NCBI GenBank assembly: GCA_036278435.1
Contig: DASULA010000310.1
Location: forward strand, 1 to 6,298
From: DASULA01 sp036278435
GTDB lineage: Bacteria > Actinomycetota > Actinomycetes > Mycobacteriales > DASULA01
Direction: 5' to 3'
DNA length: 6,298 nt
The notes beneath the pieces were generated by a model. That model did not search any database and was not told where the DNA came from. It saw nothing but the letters and a program-made list of their open reading frames with translations. Position numbers and translations under genes: made by a program. Positions 4,677 through 6,298 of this stretch are shown one piece after another; position 1 is the stretch's first letter, and each line of letters starts with the position of its first letter.

Positions 4677-6298
4677 GTGGAGCCCGACCCGCACCGGTGG
4701 CGGGCGCTGTCGGTCTGCCTGGTCGCCGGGTTCATGACCCTGCTGGACGTGAGCATCGTCAACGTGGCGCTGCCCTCGATCCGGACCGGGCTGCGCGCCA
4801 CCGACAGCGACCTGCAGTGGGTACTGTCCGGCTACGCGCTGACCTTCGGGCTGGTGCTGGTGCCCTCGGGCCGGTTCGGCGACGCCTACGGGCGGCGGCT
4901 GGGGTTCATGGCCGGGCTGGCCGCGTTCACCGTCGCCAGCGCGGCGGCCGGGCTGTCACCGGGACCGGGTTGGCTCGTCGTGGCCCGGCTGGTGCAGGGT
5001 GCCTCGGCCGGGCTGCTCACCCCACAGATCGCCGGGCTGATCCAACAGCTCTTCACCGGCGCCGAGCGGGGCAGGGCGTTCGGGCTGCTCGGGGCCAGCA
5101 TCGGGGTGTCCACCGCGGTCGGCCCGCTGCTGGGTGGGTTGATCATCAGCGCGGCCGGAGCCGCCTCGGGGTGGCGCTGGATCTTCTACGTGAACGTGCC
5201 CGTGGGCATCGCGGCACTGCCGCTGGCACACCGGCTCGTCCCGATTGGGCCGGCTCGGCACCGCCGGCCGAGCCTCGACCCGGTCGGGGTGGTGCTGCTG
5301 GGTTCCGGAGTGTTCCTGCTGCTACTCCCGCTGGTGGAGTACCGGCAGTGGACCGGCCGATCGAAGTGGTGGCTGTTCGCCGGAGCGGTCGTGGCGCTGG
5401 CCGGCTTCGTCGGCTGGGAGCGACGGTACCGGGCGGGCGGCGGCGAGCCGGTCGCCGACCTGGGCCTGTTCCGGGTGCGTTCCTACTCGCTGGGCAGCAC
5501 GTTGGCGTTGCTGTACTTCGCCGGGTTCACGTCTATCTTCTTCACGTTCACCCTTTTCCTCCAGATCGGCTTGGGTTACAGCGCCCTGCTCGCCGGGGCC
5601 GCGGTGACGCCATTCGCGCTGGGATCCGCAGCCGCCTCGGGCCTGGGCGGGCGCAGTGTGTCCCGGTTCGGCCGGCACCTGGTCGCGGTCGGCCTGCTGC
5701 TCGTGCTCGCCGGCCTGGCCGGCGTCGAGGTGGCCGTGCACCAGGCCGGCGGGCACGGGGTGGCGCTGGCCACCGCCGTACCGTTGCTGGTGGCCGGCGT
5801 GGGCAGCGGCCTGGTCATCGCGCCGAACCAGACCATCACCCTGTCGGAGGTGCCGGTGCGCGGCGCCGGCAGCGCCGCCGGGGTGTTGCAGACCGGTCAG
5901 CGGATCGGCACGGCGGTGGGGATCGCGACCGTCGGCTCGCTGTTCTTCGCCACCGTCACATCCAGCCACGGCGACTTCGCCCGGGCCTTCGACGACTCCC
6001 TGTCGATCGTCATCGCGTTCGTGGTGGCCGCGCTGGCGGCGGCGGTCGCCGACCTGGCCGCCAGCCGCTGGGGCTTAGCGCCGGCCGCACGGCGGGATCA
6101 GCCGGCCGGATCCACCGCGGTGCCGGCGTGGGCCAGCCCGACCAGGACGGTGACCGGAAACGGCGGTTCCCCCGGTGCCGGGTCGTCGCCGGCCCCGGAG
6201 TCGGGGTGCCAGTCCTGGATGGGTACCACACCCGGTTCGGCTACCTCGCCCCAGACTCGCAGCAGGCCGGCGACCTCGTCGGCGGTCCTCACCACGGC
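4677..6298 (+). CDS. MFS transporter, DHA2/EmrB-QacA type drug:proton antiporter; no stop in window
   Basis: An inner-membrane exporter of the 14-TM DHA2 group, whose members expel drugs or metabolites using the proton gradient. Starting from GTG 4677, TM1 carries the D1 motif LLDVSIVNVALP (22-33) with Asp24. Motif A, GRFGDAYGRR, is at 65-74 between TM2 and TM3. TM4 has the motif B arginine in VVARLVQG. TM5 has the antiporter motif C, ending GPLLGG (149-154). Later typical pieces include FLQIGLGYSALLAG and VLQTGQRIGTAVGIA. The recognisable protein ends with the last membrane helix and DLAASRWG near 6074, about 466 residues, a normal size. The frame then runs open to the window edge through a Ser/Thr/Pro/Gly-rich tail. 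That tail may be real, or an end-frameshift may hide the stop, since TAG occurs at 6076-6078 in the +1 frame. A TTA codon, rare at this GC content, is at 6075-6077. No regulator is adjacent and the substrate is unknown. Confidence 0.88.
   Translation, partial: MEPDPHRWRALSVCLVAGFMTLLDVSIVNVALPSIRTGLRATDSDLQWVLSGYALTFGLVLVPSGRFGDAYGRRLGFMAGLAAFTVASAAAGLSPGPGWLVVARLVQGASAGLLTPQIAGLIQQLFTGAERGRAFGLLGASIGVSTAVGPLLGGLIISAAGAASGWRWIFYVNVPVGIAALPLAHRLVPIGPARHRRPSLDPVGVVLLGSGVFLLLLPLVEYRQWTGRSKWWLFAGAVVALAGFVGWERRYRAGGGEPVADLGLFRVRSYSLGSTLALLYFAGFTSIFFTFTLFLQIGLGYSALLAGAAVTPFALGSAAASGLGGRSVSRFGRHLVAVGLLLVLAGLAGVEVAVHQAGGHGVALATAVPLLVAGVGSGLVIAPNQTITLSEVPVRGAGSAAGVLQTGQRIGTAVGIATVGSLFFATVTSSHGDFARAFDDSLSIVIAFVVAALAAAVADLAASRWGLAPAARRDQPAGSTAVPAWASPTRTVTGNGGSPGAGSSPAPESGCQSWMGTTPGSATSPQTRSRPATSSAVLTT
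6098..6298 (-). CDS. Possible partial hypothetical protein, antisense to the MFS tail
   Basis: The frame enters from the right edge and stops at TGA (6100-6098); a GTG at 6295 could be an internal or true start. It reads VVRTADEVAGLLRVWGEVAE and continues to VTVLVGLAHAGTAVDPAG. The composition (Val, Leu, Asp, Glu, few Arg) and G/C-ending codons look like a real soluble protein, unlike the opposite frame, which is low-complexity. The opening is faintly like Imm1-type immunity proteins, but too weak to name. It would converge on the exporter gene. Either this or the MFS tail is probably a shadow. Confidence 0.4.
   Translation of the reverse strand, partial: AVVRTADEVAGLLRVWGEVAEPGVVPIQDWHPDSGAGDDPAPGEPPFPVTVLVGLAHAGTAVDPAG

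Noticed and set aside
4589..4704. Imperfect 17-nt direct repeat (CCCGaACCGGTGGtGGG and CCCGcACCGGTGGcGGG at 4589-4605 and 4688-4704)
   Set aside because: The second copy is within the start of the exporter coding sequence and similarity this short is expected by chance at this GC content.

Overview
The window is very GC-rich DNA with strong G/C preference at codon third positions, GTG starts and overlapping start/stop codons. It encodes a mycothiol-dependent formaldehyde dehydrogenase. Mycothiol is the low-molecular-weight thiol of Actinomycetota, so the source is almost certainly a high-GC actinomycete; a Pseudonocardiaceae-type genome is a guess and not shown by the sequence. Five genes are well supported and a possible sixth lies at the right edge.

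Left block (1-2690, + strand): a 5'-truncated creatinase/prolidase-fold (M24-type) protein is followed by an FAD-dependent oxidoreductase of the phytoene-dehydrogenase-like/PYROXD2 type. Stop and start overlap as ATGA and a strong Shine-Dalgarno precedes the second gene, so this is a translationally coupled pair. The M24-type protein appears to have lost most of the usual metal ligands, which points to a creatinase-like hydrolase rather than a true aminopeptidase.

Intergenic block (2691-2976): this is the most striking non-coding part. Two identical 24-bp inverted repeats flank a perfect 14-bp palindrome (TGTAACCGGTTACA). The three symmetry centres are 21 and 21.5-22 bp apart, so all lie on one DNA face. 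Downstream is a G-rich tandem repeat with an 11-bp period (about five units), then a possible -10 element and a strong ribosome binding site.

Middle block (2977-4508): a complete S-(hydroxymethyl)mycothiol dehydrogenase (mscR/adhE2 type, + strand) converges, with a 3-nt gap, on a hicB-hicA toxin-antitoxin pair on the - strand. A hairpin spans both stop codons. The hicBA transcript looks leaderless.

Right block (4677-6298): a DHA2/EmrB-type 14-TM drug exporter is divergent from hicBA. Its reading frame has no stop before the window ends. An antisense frame (6098-6298) that looks at least as protein-like overlaps its low-complexity tail.

A speculative reading is that the M24-like protein and the flavoenzyme act on an N-methylated or amide substrate whose breakdown releases formaldehyde, which the neighbouring mycothiol-dependent dehydrogenase oxidises under control of the palindromic array. 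Only the dehydrogenase assignment is firm.
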